DNA of 64,000 bases, from NCBI GenBank assembly GCA_963682055.1, contig OY821743.1, positions 15,225,566 to 15,289,565 of the forward strand. The letters are read 5' to 3'. Below, in pieces: positions 43,606 to 55,874 of the stretch (position 1 is its first letter; the number at the start of each line of letters is the position of its first letter). Both the position numbers and the translations under genes were made by a program. Source of the stretch: Primula veris. Lineage: Eukaryota; Streptophyta; Magnoliopsida; Ericales; Primulaceae. The notes below the pieces were generated by a model. The model was not told where the DNA came from, did not search any database, and worked only from the letters and a program-made list of their open reading frames with translations.

Positions 43606-43972
43606 AACTCTAGTTGGGAAAAATAGTACTGTTATTCTCTTTCCTTATTTTTCCTGCAAAAAGTTGGAGCTAACTCTTGTTAATTCATTTCTTCTTCGTT
43701 ATGTATAGACAGAAAGAAGGGATAGAGGAAAACTCTTTTGCAGATGTGAGCGAGTGAGTTCACACCACATGAATAGACAATTAGACAACTATGTTCTCAT
43801 TGTGTAAATAATTAGGCTGATTAACAATTATTGGGTTTCTTCACTGTCTTGGTAGAATTGCTAAGCAAATTAAATCAGTGCACATGGAAACAATGGGATG
43901 CTTTCCCCTCTGAAGTACAGGTTTAAAAAAAAAAAGTGATATTAGTGATTTGTTATTTTTTGGTCTTGTTAA
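43606..43972 (+). repeat. Dispersed repeat B, copy 3, right part
   Basis: Continues copy 3 after the LINE: GTACTGTTATTCTCTTTCC, CAGATGTGAGCGAGTGAGTT, TCACTGTCTTGGTAGAATTG. It matches 13431-13740 and 59815-60160. Confidence 0.85.
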
Positions 43973-44147
43973 TTCTAGTTAAGACCTATTTTATAGCATC
44001 TCATAATTTCTGTTGTTGTCACTATTTTGATAAACACTACTTAGTCATTTACTTTGTTATATGTTAATCTTATTACTAATAAATAATTTATGAGTTACAA
44101 CTGAAAGATATTGACAGACATGTAAAGATTTCTGTAAAATTGCACCT

Positions 44148-44777
44148 TGTTGATCATGAAAAATATACTGAGAAGATATTCAAATATGTGCAATCTCGGA
44201 ATATATTATACGAAGAATTGTGCGGCAAAGATTCATTAAGAGAAGTCAACCAATGAAAAAAATATTGAGAAATCAATCATGTTGAATAAAATAGGAAAGT
44301 TTATTCTTTAGTATATTGTGTTACTATCTTTTGTAAGCACGATATATAAGTGCATAATAGGTCGTAGGGTTTAATTATTTATCCAAAATTAAGCGTTTAT
44401 TTTTCTAAAAATACAGAGCTATTTGCTAGAGAGATAGACTACTGTATGAGGCTATATTGAATAGTTGAGAGGAGTAATAGAAATAGCAGTATAAGTTTAA
44501 ACAGTTAGAGAGGTACTGATTTGTAAGACTCATATACTCATTGTAACTTTTCTCAATATTCTAATCTTAGCAAGAGCTCCGAAGAGTAAACTAGGTCGAA
44601 ATCCATTATCAAACGTGCTGTGTTCAATCTCTTATTCAGTGCGTTTGATTATGTGTGTTTAAACCTTATAAAAAAATCCATTTTTAGTTACAACCGAGAA
44701 CTGAAATCTCTAAAGTTCACTTGTAACTAAAACACGCGTTCCTGCTTCTTAGATTATTAAGTCATTTAATTATTTCA
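44148..44777 (+). repeat. Ty1/copia 5' LTR (start uncertain)
   Basis: The end is fixed by the primer site TTGGTATCAGAAC at 44779-44791. The start is proposed at TGTTGATCATG. It contains a TATA-like GATATATAAGTGC at 44340. Leader and gag follow. 43973-44147 holds no recognised feature. Confidence 0.6.
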
Positions 44778-44819
44778 ATTGGTATCAGAACTTCACATCA
44801 GATATACTTGGTGTGGATC

Positions 44820-45980
44820 ATGTACTCTAAGAACTATGGATCTAATGGAAGTAGGAAATTCTGGAACTATGGATCACTGTTGAGAGTTGCTGCAAACTAG
44901 GGTTTATGGAAACTCAAGATGAAAGCATACATCAAGCAGATCGATGAAGATGCCTGGAGCATGGTGGAAGATGGATGGACTCCACTAACCTTAACTGATC
45001 CTGAATGGAAAGTATCTAATGTGGGCAAGACAGCTTGGAATGCTGAACAGAATAAACAAGCCCTAGATGAGTCAAAGGCTGTGTATGCTCTCTATAATTG
45101 GGTAACTGTAAATCTTCTTTCCTTAATCTCTCAATGTGCTAATAGTAAAGAATGGTGGAAAATTTTAGAAGTTACTTTTGAGGGAACAACAAAAGTTAAA
45201 GCCTCTAGATTACAACGGTTAGCTACTAACTTTGAGGACTTAAAAATGGAAGAAGAAGAAAATGTTGAACAGTTTAATATTAAAATATGATCTCTTGCTG
45301 GTAATCTTAAAACTCTAGGTAAAAAGATTTTCGAAAAAAAATTGGTTAAGAAAACACTGAGATGTCTTTCTCCTATATTTGATACGAAAGTTACTGCTAT
45401 TTAAGAATACAATGAACTTGAGACTATGAAACTGGAAGAGTTAATAGAGAATGATGCCCTACAAGCTAAGAAATAAATGTCAACTGTAACTGAAGTCAAA
45501 AGTGATGATGAAAAATTTGCATACTTTGCTAAAAAAATGTATAAAAAATTCTTTAAAAAACCCTCTAATGATCAGAATGGATATCAAGGTAATAACTATG
45601 AACATAAGAAATCTGAAAATAAATGGGCATCCAAAGACAGTTATGGTAAAAACTATAAAAGTAAAGATCCTTCTAGCAGTCAAATGTCAAATGTATAAAA
45701 TGCAGAGCGTGTGGTGGTCGTGGCTATTTTCATGCAGAATGTGCTAACACCTTGAAGAAAACCAGAGCAGTAATGGCTGAAATGTCATCATCTTCTGATG
45801 AAAATGGAAGTGATGGTGACTGTAATGTAGAGACTAGTAATTTTTATGGTTTTGCTACTAAAACTGATCATTTGCCTAATTCTAACTTATTTTCTCAAAA
45901 TGATCAAGTTTAAACTGACAATGATTATGACATTGATGATGAGAAAGTTAGCCTAGCTCAAGAGTTGGTTAGTACTTTAA
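44820..45980 (+). pseudogene. Copia gag gene, truncated
   Basis: From ~44900 the + frame reads KMKAYIKQIDEDAWSMVEDG, then YALYNWVTVNLLSLISQCAN and KASRLQRLATNFEDLKMEEE, the gag (UBN2/DUF4219-type) core of copia elements. It continues in the same frame across stops at about 45288, 45402 and 45474 to a lysine-rich stretch. A zinc knuckle CRACGGRGYFHAEC is at ~45708-45750 in a shifted frame, followed by an acidic Ser/Asp/Asn-rich tail to ~45980. Protease and pol are missing; the next sequence is a LINE. It belongs to the LTR at 44148. Confidence 0.8.
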
Positions 45981-45984
45981 ATGT

Positions 45985-46439
45985 TAAAAATAAAGGAAAA
46001 AATGCAGCAATCAAGTTAGATATGAAAAAAGTTTATGACAAGGTTTATTGGTTGTTTCTAACAAAAGTTTGGAGAAAATTGTGTTTTTTCAGAAATTTTT
46101 ATTGATAAACTGTGGAGCCTTATCTCTAATATTTATTTTAGTGTCTTGGTCAATGGGGTGGGTGGCTACATGTTTTTCAAATCTACTCAAGGGTTGAAAA
46201 AAGAGAATTCTCTCTCTTCAGGGCTTTTTGTGATCTGTTAAGAAGTTCTCTCTAAAAAATTTAATGAGGTGGTTTTTAATGGCAGATATCAACATTTCAA
46301 ATATTCTCTTGGCTGTCAAAATATTATACATTTGGCCTATACAGATGATATTATTATTATTTTTGGTGCTACTGGAAGATCAGTTAATGAAGTAAAGATG
46401 GTGATCAATCTTTATGAGAAAGATTCTTGGCAAGAGGTA
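45985..46439 (+). pseudogene. LINE reverse transcriptase fragment (second LINE family)
   Basis: AAIKLDMKKVYDKVYWLFL (RT motif with the first catalytic Asp) at ~46005, then SVLVNGVGGYMFFKSTQGLK, and NIIHLAYTDDIIIIFGATGR with the YADD-like box (YTDD) at ~46315-46375, ending at SWQEV. Two frameshifts. The gag of the copia element runs straight into it at ~45985, and a chromovirus LTR begins at 46440. Confidence 0.8.
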
Positions 46440-48181
46440 TGTAACATTCCGGATTTTTATAAATTGTTTTATTTACGATTAAATTTATCCAAAAATATTT
46501 TATACAACTTTTACCAAAAAAACCGGCCAATCTACTAATTTTTAGTCAAAAACCGAAACTCTTCCGAAAAACTTTATTTTTAAAACCTGTTACTAATTTT
46601 ATAAATAAAAAGGACCCAATAGCTTTGTTTATAAAGAATTGTTATTTTGGAGTAGTAAAATAATAGTTTTGTTTATGAGTTAACTTTTAGAACTTTGGAG
46701 ATCAAATAGTTCGCTTCCCCAAACTCTCTCAAAACAGTTTCACGTAAAACACTTTTCATCCCACTTTTCCAAACAGAAAACCAAAAAGAGAGAAAAGAGA
46801 TAAAAGAGAGAAAAGAGAGTTTTCAAAGCTTAGGAAGACGAAGAAGAAACCACCATTAGCGAGTTTTTACAGGAAGCATCTCCTCTACGAACTAAGGTAA
46901 CGGGGGTTAGACATTGCGACTGGACGGGGGTGTATGTTAGGGTTAGATCTTGCGTTTTTAAAATTTAGGGGTTTTTCTTTTATCTCAATTATATTCTATT
47001 AAATTGTTATATGGGTTTTATGTGTTGCTCTTTTGGTTCACTCATTTGAATTTGAGAATTGGGAATTTAGACATATGAATTTCGAATTAATGAGAATATA
47101 GATGGGTTTGTGTGTTTTTATGAGTTGCTATGTGTTATTATAGTTGTTGATGAAATTGGGTAAATTTAGGTTGAATAAAGATGAGTTGTAATTTATGCAT
47201 ACAAGCTGTTTGTTAAAATGCCTGAATGAGATTTTATGTTGTTGGACTTGTTTGGCTAGTTGTGATTCTAGTAGCTATGCTTATCTGTTTTGTTGAATTG
47301 CTATAATGTGACATTTGGGAATGCTAGTATTTTGAGAATGTGATTTTATTGGGAATTGTGATAATTGAATAGTATAATATTATTGGCCGAGGCCTTGAGT
47401 TTTATTTATTGGCAATGGTCTATGTCTTTCCCTATACCGGGGGCATAAGACGAGCTGAGGGGTATAGGGAATGACTCGTCTTACGGACTAGGGCGAGTGG
47501 CGTGAGAGGTCCAAGTGCGCACTTTAAATATTTATATGTTGGCAATGGTCTATGTCTCTTCCTATTCCGGGGGCATAAGACGAGCCGAGGGATATATGGA
47601 ATGACCTACCTTAAGGACTGGGGTAGGTAGCGTGAGAGGTCCATGTGTGTTATAGATGTGTGTTGGAGTTACTTAATTTATTTCATTATATGATGTTATT
47701 ACATTTCTTTTGATACGTTGTTATTGTAGTTGTTGTTTGTGAGTTCTTGCATTTATTGGACGGAGTGACGGTATCCTATGTGGTACCACCCCGTCTATGT
47801 ATGTGCGTGGGACTCACCGTTACAGTTTTGTCTTTCAGGTACAACTTAAGTTGAGACATTTGGATAGGAGCATTAGCGATGTATCGCATGGGTTCGGGGC
47901 TTCTTTCAGTGGCTTTATTTTTACGTAGACCATTTTTTGAGGTTGTAGCCTACGGGCAAATTACATTCGTTTGGTATATTCTTTTTTTTATAAATTTGTT
48001 AAAACCATCTTGTCTTGTAGCCGCGTTTTGCAAACATTTCTATTTCATTCGTATAATTGTTCCTTTAGCTCGCAAGTTGTTTTTCTTTAAAAGTTAAATT
48101 TTGTACCAACAGGTTCTTTTTTTTCCTTTTGTTCAAAAGGTCACGCATTGATGTCCGTTTTTTGGATTTCGGGGCGTGACA
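46440..48181 (+). repeat. Chromovirus LTR of the left (+) arm
   Basis: TGTAACATTCCGG to GGGGCGTGACA, 1742 bp. It carries two of the ~126-bp hairpin repeats (47420-47640). The primer site TGGTATCAGAGC is at 48185-48196. It aligns with the reverse strand of 56951-58742 with clear divergence. Confidence 0.93.
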
Positions 48182-48184
48182 AGT

Positions 48185-48196
48185 TGGTATCAGAGC
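48185..48196 (+). other. Primer binding site of the left arm
   Basis: TGGTATCAGAGC, initiator-Met tRNA type, three bases after the LTR end. Confidence 0.93.
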
Positions 48197-49538
48197 TAAC
48201 CAGGTTCTTGTATACTTTGGAACGACGGGAAGATGGGTAACCATTGGACCAAGATCCATCATATCATTTTCACAAAACTTTTCTAAAAATTCAAACTTTT
48301 TCTAAAACGGGAGGTTGCATTTAGCTTAGGACATGTAGCTAGAATTTAGTGGTAGTTGATGAAAGGAAAGTCCACATGTGAGGCAAGTTGGGGACAATGA
48401 GGACACTTGTTGATCCCGGCTCGCCAAACTAGTGGGTGGACCTCTCGTCCGTAGGTGTGAAGGAATACCTTAGCGATGTGGAGTTCTAGAGTATGCGAGG
48501 ACGCTCAGGTGCTTTAGGATAACGTATCGTGATGGGTTATCCCTCGCACTTTTATATTCTTTGCATGTGTGTGAAGATTGATAAAGTGTGTATGAAGTAT
48601 AAGTTTGCAATGGCAAGTAGTAGCGAACTATTAGAGTGCGAGAATTGTGAAGTTGATGGTCTTATGTAATGTGTTTTCTAAATTATTAACTTGTGTGAAT
48701 GAACATTATATGCGAATGGATGTTGATCGTAAAAATGTTGTGGACTAAAATGATGAAGTTGTGTGATATGTGTCATGTAAGAAATTTACAAGTGTTGAGA
48801 AATTTTACGTTTTTGAGTCATTATCTTTCTGCAGAAAAACGATTGGTCATTTTTTTTATCTTTATTTCGACCGGTCGTCTTTTTCTGACCTCTCGGGTCA
48901 GATTTGGACCAAAACGATCGGTCGTTTTGTCCAAAATGATTGGTCGTTTTCTGGCAATTTTGCGGTTTTCTCGCTATAATTCAAACGCTCGTAACTCCTT
49001 CGTTTTTACTCCGAATTTGGTTCCGCTTGAACCGTTGGATTAATATTTTAGTACTCTATAATTTTAAACCTTAGAAAGCTTGATAAAATGATTATCATTA
49101 AAAACAAGCTTTTATCATGTTTTACATATTTTGTTGTTATCAAAACAATCGACTAGAAGAACATCGTTCAATAAAGTAGATTGAAATGTTATATGCATGT
49201 TGCGTGTCAAAAAATGAAGGTATTGTTATTCATGATGTAAGGCTGTAATTCGTGTTGACTTGTGGCGTGTGAAATAACGTAAGTCTAAGAATTAGTAGGA
49301 ATTGAGAATTTAAATTTTATCGAATTACGACTAGAGAGATTTAGTGGAATGTGAAATTACGATTCTGAACTTAGTAATGTGTGGAATGTTGTATTGTATG
49401 ATTAGCGGAATTGGAAATTTTTGGTGGAATGTGGATTTTGTTAAGTGTTGGGAGTCAAGACGAACAAGTAGAGTATTCATGTATGAGTAGTAGTGTCAAG
49501 TGAGGCAACTAAAGTGTTGGTTTAAAATGTTTGTAGTC
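48197..49538 (+). other. Untranslated leader of the left arm
   Basis: No protein-coding sequence. It contains several GAT(C/T)GGTCGTTTT-type motifs at 48836-48955. The right-arm leader (55875-56935) is collinear. Confidence 0.75.
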
Positions 49539-51018
49539 ATGGCTATTGCCACAAGGACTGGTGGATGAGGAACAACTACACACGGGGGCGCACCACCATC
49601 AAGGGGTGCAGTTGCCCGAGGTGGGGCAAATGGGAGAGGAAGAGGAACTCCAATGGGGAGGGGAGCGACTAGAGGGAGAAGGGCTACTAGAGGTTGTGGG
49701 GGGAGGGGTAACGCTAGGGCCCCACTACCTGAGCAACCCAAGGAAGAGGAAGAGGCTGAGAATGTGTATGAGGAGGTGAATGAGGAAGAACAAGAGACTT
49801 ACGTTCCTGAACCGGAACAAGATGCTAACCAAGTGATGACCGAAGGTGGTGAAAATAATGGTGCAGAATGCACAAGCTAGGAGTTCAAGTAACAATGGAT
49901 TGCTTAACTTCACTCGATTGGGGGCTCCGACTTTCGACGGGGTAGGTGAACCATCCATACCTGAGGGATGGGTGGACAAAATGGAGAAATACTTATCGGC
50001 AGCGGGAATAGTAGATGGGGAACAACGGGTGAATATGGCTCAGTTTCACCTAAAGGGTGAAGTACGGAAGTGGTGGTTGGGGATCGTGGATACTTACGAC
50101 TTAAGCAACCTCGAATGGAACAAGTTCATCGAATTGTTTAATCGGCAGTTTCTTCCAGATTCTTATAAAGATGAAATGAGGAGGCGTTTCGATGAACTAT
50201 ATCAAGGAGGTATGACCGTTCAAGCATACCAACTAAAGTTTACCTCACTCTCGAGGTATGCCCCATACTCGGTTCAAGGGGGTGCAGAAAAATGTAGAAG
50301 ATTCATAAAGGGGTTGAACCCGACCATCTCATTGCAATTGGCATCGGCCCGCTATGTCAACTATAATGAGTTGGTAAAATCAGCTCAAGCTGTGGAGGGA
50401 GCTCTACTCCATAGCAAGAGAATCTTAGAGAAGTCAAAAACTGGAAATGCTCCAAGGGAAGAGAAGAAGCGGACTTGGGATATGGCGAATAATTCACGGT
50501 TTCAACAACATGGAAGAGGAGAGAGGGGTTTTAATCCACTACCGACAAACGCCGTAGTGAGGAGAGAATATTACAACTGTGGAAATGTGAAACATCGATA
50601 ATTCGAGTGCCCTAGAATACAATGCAGGACATACAACCGATTTGGACATACGGAAAGGGTTTGTACCGGGGGACAAGGAAGAATCGACACCAACCGGCCT
50701 TTTAACCAACCTGGGTTACCACCACCACCAACAAGGGGACCGGAATTTGTACCACCACACCAATTTCCTGGGAACCAAGGGGGAGGGTTCCGAGGTAACC
50801 ACCAAGGAGGCCATCAAGGCATGGGAAACCGAGGAAATAATGGGGGAAATCGAGGACCGCAAGGAAACCTACCAGTTCAAGCTCATCTATATGCCTTGCC
50901 ACAGTTGCCAAACCAAGCAAACCCGACATATGTACAAGGTATTGTTCTTGTGTGCTCATCCTGGGCACATGTTCTTTTCGATATGGGGGCTTCATGTTCT
51001 TTTATAGCTAGGCATCTA
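49539..51018 (+). pseudogene. Chromovirus gag and protease start, left arm
   Basis: ATG at 49539 starts an Arg/Gly-rich N terminus with a TGA at codon 10. A frame change near 49850 leads to the gag core: GLLNFTRLGAPTFDGVGEPS, GWVDKMEKYLSAAG, MAQFHLKGEVRKWWLGIVDT, FNRQFLPDSYKDEMRRRFDE. A zinc-knuckle region at ~50560-50670 has lost cysteines (a Y in the first knuckle) and has a stop. A Gly/Asn-rich linker leads to the protease motif [11 protein letters not shown] near 50980. The sequence then breaks at ~51018, and the opposite-strand arm begins. It cannot make pol. Confidence 0.9.
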
Positions 51019-51045
51019 GGCGTTACAACCCTTCCCCGATAAAAA
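51019..51045 (-). other. Polypurine tract and LTR stub of the right arm; inversion junction
   Basis: On the - strand: ATCGGGGAAGGGT then TGTAACGC. TGTAAC is the LTR start of this family, but only about eight bases of LTR remain before the left-arm protease sequence begins on the other strand. Confidence 0.8.
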
Positions 51046-51109
51046 AATTTCGTCCAGAAATTAGAAAGCATCTAAGGAAAAGTATCTAAAGAAAAGACGA
51101 GATTAGGAT

Positions 51110-54100
51110 ACTTCCTCTTCATCTCATCCTCGCGTTACCAAGTTGCCTCCTCGACCCCATGGTGTTTCTAAATTACCTTTACCAATCTAATCTTTTTCCC
51201 TGAAGTTCCTTCTCTTGTACATCGATAATCTTCGTAGGTCACATCCGCACTAACATCAATGTCCTCAAAGTCTACCACATGAGAGGGATCGTGATGATAC
51301 TTTTTCAACATTAACACGTGGAACACCGGGTGAACCCCCACCAACTTTGGTGGCAAGTCCAACCGGTATGCAACTTCTCCAACTCGGTCCACGATCCCAA
51401 ATGGTCCGATAAATCTCGGGCTCAACTTCCCTTTAGAGCCAAACCTCATAATCCCCTTCCTTGGAGAAACTCGCAAAAATACTTGATCCCCCTTTTCGAA
51501 CTCCAAAGGTCTCCTCCTCTTATCCGCATAACTCTTTTGCCTACTTCGAGCCGTCTCAAGCCTTTGTCGAATTAACTTAATCTTTTCTGTCGTTTCTCGA
51601 ATCAATTGCGGTCCTAACATTTCCGCTTCTCCCACCTCGGTCCAACACACCGGAGACCTACACGACCGCCCGTATAAAGCCTCGAAAGGTGCCATGCCAA
51701 TACTAGCTTGAAAGCTATTATTATACGCAAACTCCACTAAGGGTATATGGCTCTCCCAACCTCCCTTGAAGTCATTCACACATGCACGCAACATATCCTC
51801 TAGCACTTGGATAGTCCGCTCCGATTGTCCATCCGTTTGGAGATGAAACGCCGTACTCATTGTCAACTTGGTCCCTAAGGCATTTTGCAATGCGCCCCAG
51901 AACCTCGACACAAACCTAGCGTCTCGATCCGATACTATCGAAATCGGTACCCCATGAAGTCTAACAATTTCCTTCACATACTTTCGTCCCAAGATTTCCA
52001 CCGAGTTCGTCATCTTAATTGCAATGAAGTGTGCGGATTTGGTCAAACGGTCAACCACAACCCACACAGCGTCATTCCCACTTACCGATTTAGGTAAGTT
52101 GGTCACAAAATCCATTGCTATCCTTTCCCACTTCCATTCCGTCACCCGTAAGGGTTGGAGCATACCCACCGGCCTTTGGTGTTCCGCCTTCACTTGCTGG
52201 CAAGTTAGGCACCTGCTAACATATGAAGCTACATCTCGTTTCATTCCGGGCCACCAAAATTGTCTCTTTGCATCGTGATACATTTTCATCCCGCCGGGAT
52301 GAACGGCTAATCGGGAGTGGTGAAACTCTTTTAATACCTCGTTCCTCATGTTTTCCCTCACGTAAGTCCTTCCCTTAAATTGTAGTCCTCCATCGGTTCC
52401 TTTCATCCAACCATCTAATCCTTCGCTCGAACTCATTTGTTTCTCATAGTTCTCCACATTCTCGTCCCCATCTTGTGCTTCCAAAACCCTACTCACAAGT
52501 TCCGGTTGTACCACTATTGTGTACAAGGTCCCCACATTAACATTCCCCAACTCCAAGTTGAACTCGTTCACTTTTCCCATCATCCTCCATTCCACGATCG
52601 CCACATGCGCTAAGGTCGCATGGGACTTTTGACTCAAAGCATCCGCCACTACATTGGCCTTTCCCGGGTGATAGTGCAAGTTGTAGTCGTATTGTTCCAG
52701 ATATTCCATCCATCATCATTGTCGCATATTTAGATCCCGTTGGGTAAAAATATACCCCAAGCTCTTGTGATCCGAGAACACTTCGAACTTTTCCCCGAAC
52801 ATATAATGCCTCCACATCTTCAACGCATGAACTATTGCCGCTAGCTCTAGGTCATGTGTCAGATAGTTCTTTTCATGAACCTTTACTTGTCACAAAGCAT
52901 ATGCGATAACCTTTCCGTTTTGTATCAAGACGCAACCCAAACCTTCCTTCAAAGCATCGCAATACAATTGGTAACCCTTCCCCTGCTCGGGAATAACTAG
53001 TATGGGGGAACTAGTCAACCGCTTCTTGAGCTCTAGGAAAGCTTCCTTGCAAGCCTCACTCCACACGAACTTCACCCCTTTCTTGGTAAGGTGAGTCATT
53101 GGAGTTACTAACTTCGAGAAATCCTTGACGAACCGTCGATAGTATCCCGCAAAACCCAAAAAACTCCGAATCTCAAACACATTTTTCGGTTGTGTCCAAT
53201 TCGAAACAGCCTCAATTTTCGTCGCGTCCACCTTTACTCCTTCCGAGATCACATGTCCAAGAAATTTCACTCATTTAGCCAAAACTCACATTTTCTAAAT
53301 TTTCCGTAAAGTTGGTGCTCTCTCAACGTGAGCAACGCTAAACGGAGATGCTCATCGTGTTCCTCTCTTGAACTCGAGTAACTCAAGATATCGTCGACGA
53401 AGACCACCACGAACTTGTCGAGATACTCCTTAAAGATCTGGTTCATTAACTCCATAAATGCTGCCGGCGCATTAGTTAACCCGAATGGCATGACCACAAA
53501 CTCATAGTGGCCATACCGGGTCCTAAAGGTAGTTTTCGAAATATCCTCATCCTTCACCCTCAATTGGTGATAGTCTGATCGCAAGTCGATTTTTTGAAAA
53601 GAACGTCACTCTCTTCAGTTAATCAAACAAATTGTCAATTCGAGATAGTGGGTACTTATTCTTAATAGTCATCCTATTTAGCTTTCGATAGTCGATGCAC
53701 ATCCTCATCGATCCATCCTTCTTTTGCATGAATAAGGTCGGTGCCGCCCACGGTAACGTACTCCGCCTAATAAACCCCTTCTCCAGCAGTTCCTCTAACT
53801 GCTTACTTAATTCTTTTAACTCAGCCGGTGCCAATCGGTATGGGGAAATGGCTATGGGTGCCGTTCCTGATACCAAATCGATAGAAAAATCTAACCCTCT
53901 TTTCGGTGGTAACCCCGGTAGATCCTTCGGAAACACATCTCTAAAATCGTCCACTAAGCTTGGCCACATTTCCACTTCCTCGTCGTTATCCACTATCGAG
54001 AGACTAGCAAAAAGACAAGACAAGTTGCCCACAACCCGCTTGGAATAATAGGGAATAGAAGAAAGGGTAGAGTCCCTTTCCCCACGAAAGAACACCTCAT

Positions 54101-54479
54101 CTCGGGATGAAGTTGTAAGGAAAACTTTTCGTCGAACACAATCGATGAAAGAGTTTAAATGAACCAACCAGTCCATTCCAAGTATCACGTCGAATCCCAA
54201 CATCTCTATAACAACTAAATCAAACATAAACACGTGGTCCGCGACCACCATCTCACAAGACCGACACACTCGGTCCAACACAACTCGACCCCCAACAGGA
54301 GTCTCTACAACATTCGGGTTCTCTAGAACCCCAATTTCTAATGACAAAGACTCAACTAGACTTCTAGATATAAAAGAACGCGAAGCTCCCATATCAAAAA
54401 GAACATGTGCCCAAGATGAGCACACAAGAATCATACCTTGTACATTTGCCGGGTCTCCTTGGTTTGGCAACTGTGGCAA
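51110..54479 (-). pseudogene. Chromovirus pol gene (protease, RT, RNase H, integrase, chromodomain), right arm
   Basis: Protease [12 protein letters not shown] (~54395), then RT from ~53860: [51 protein letters not shown]. RNase H follows ([14 protein letters not shown], then [33 protein letters not shown]). Integrase finger: [20 protein letters not shown] to CLTCQQVK. Integrase core: [29 protein letters not shown]. After [15 protein letters not shown] the frame enters a chromodomain-like tail ([20 protein letters not shown], then EEATW and EDEMKRKYP) with two stops, ending near 51110. Breaks: stop near 53619, frame change near 53268, stop near 52890, two near 52710. The chromodomain marks a chromovirus, the clade that often targets silent chromatin. 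A polypurine tract follows. Confidence 0.92.
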
Positions 54480-55874
54480 GGAAAATAGATGAGCTTGAGC
54501 GGGTGGGTTTTCTTGCGGTCCTCGATTTCCCCCATTATTTCCTCTGTTTCCCAGGCCTTGATGGCCTCTTCGGTAGTTCCCAAGGTTTCCCCCTCCTTGG
54601 TGGTTACCTCGAAACCCTTCCCCTTGGTTCCTAGGTAATTGGTGTGGTGATACAAATTCCGGTCCTCTTGGTGGTGGTGGTGGAAACCTAGGTTGGTTAA
54701 AAGGCTGGTTGGTATCGATTCTTCCTTGTCCCCCAGGACAAACCCTTGCCGTATGTCCAAATCGGTTGCAAGTCCTACATTGGATTCTAGGGCATTCGAA
54801 CTGTCAATGGTTCGCATCTCCACAGTGGAAACACGCTCTCCTCATCCCGACGTTTGTCGGTAGTGGATTAAAACCCCTCTCTCCTCTGCCCTATAGTGGA
54901 AAACGCGAATTATTCGCCATATCCCAAGTCCGCTTCTTCTCTTTCCTCGGAGCATTTCCGGTTTTCGACTTCTCCAAGATTCTCTTGCTATGGAGTAGAG
55001 GTCCTTCCACAGCTTGAGCCGATTTTATCAACTCATTATAGTTGACATGGCGGGCCGATGCCAATTGCAATGAGATGGTCGGGTTCTGCCCCTTCATGAA
55101 TCTCCTACATTTTTCTGCACCCCCTAGAACCGAGTCTGGGGCATACCTCGAGAGTGAGGTAAAATTTACCTGGTATGCTTGAGCGGTCATACCTCTTTGA
55201 TATAGTTCATCGAATCGCCTCCTCATTTCATCCTTATAAGAATGGGGAAGAAACTGTCGATTAAAAAATTCGATGAACTTGTTCCAGTCGATGTTGGTTA
55301 AGTCGTATGTATCCACGATCCCCAACCACCACTTCCGTGCTTCACCCTTTAGGTGAAAGTGAGCCATATTCACCCGTTGTTCCCCGTCTACTATTCCCAC
55401 TGCCGATAAGTATTTCACCATTTCGTCCACCCATCCCTCAGCTATGGATGGTTCACCTATCCCATCGACAGTCGGAGCCCCCAATTGGGTGAAGTTAAGC
55501 AATCCATTGTTACTTGAACTCCCAGCTTGTGCATTCTGCACCATCATTTCCACCACCTTCTGAAGGTTGGTCATCACTTGGTTAGCGTTTACCGATTCCG
55601 GTTCTGGTATGAAAGTCTCTTCTTCTCCCTCATTCACCTCCTCATACACATTCTCAACCTCTACCTCCTCCTTGGGTTGCTGAGGTGGTGGGGCACTAGC
55701 GTTATCTCTCCCCCCACGACCTCTAGCAGCCCTTCTCCCTCTAGTTGCTCCCCTCCCCCTTGGAGCTCTTCTTGCTCTTCCATTTTCCCCACCTCAGGTA
55801 GCCACACCGCTTGATGGTGGTACGCCCCCGCGTGTAGTTGTTCTTCATCCACCAGTTCTCGTGGTAATACCCAT
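54480..55874 (-). pseudogene. Chromovirus gag gene, right arm
   Basis: ATG at 55874, Arg/Gly-rich N terminus with a TGA at codon 10 (same position as in the left arm) and another TGA about 20 codons later. The gag core at 55560-54990 has GLLNFTQLGAPTVDGIGEPS, MAHFHLKGEARKWWLGIVDT and RFDELYQRGMTAQAYQ. Two zinc knuckles follow: CFHCGDANH..FECP, interrupted by a stop, and [14 protein letters not shown] (~54780). The Gly/Asn-rich linker leads into pol in the same frame. Clear relative of the gag at 49539-51018. Confidence 0.9.

Noticed and set aside
48181..48197. tRNA-like sequence near the LTR end
   Set aside because: Only the 12-nt primer-binding complement is present, not a tRNA gene.
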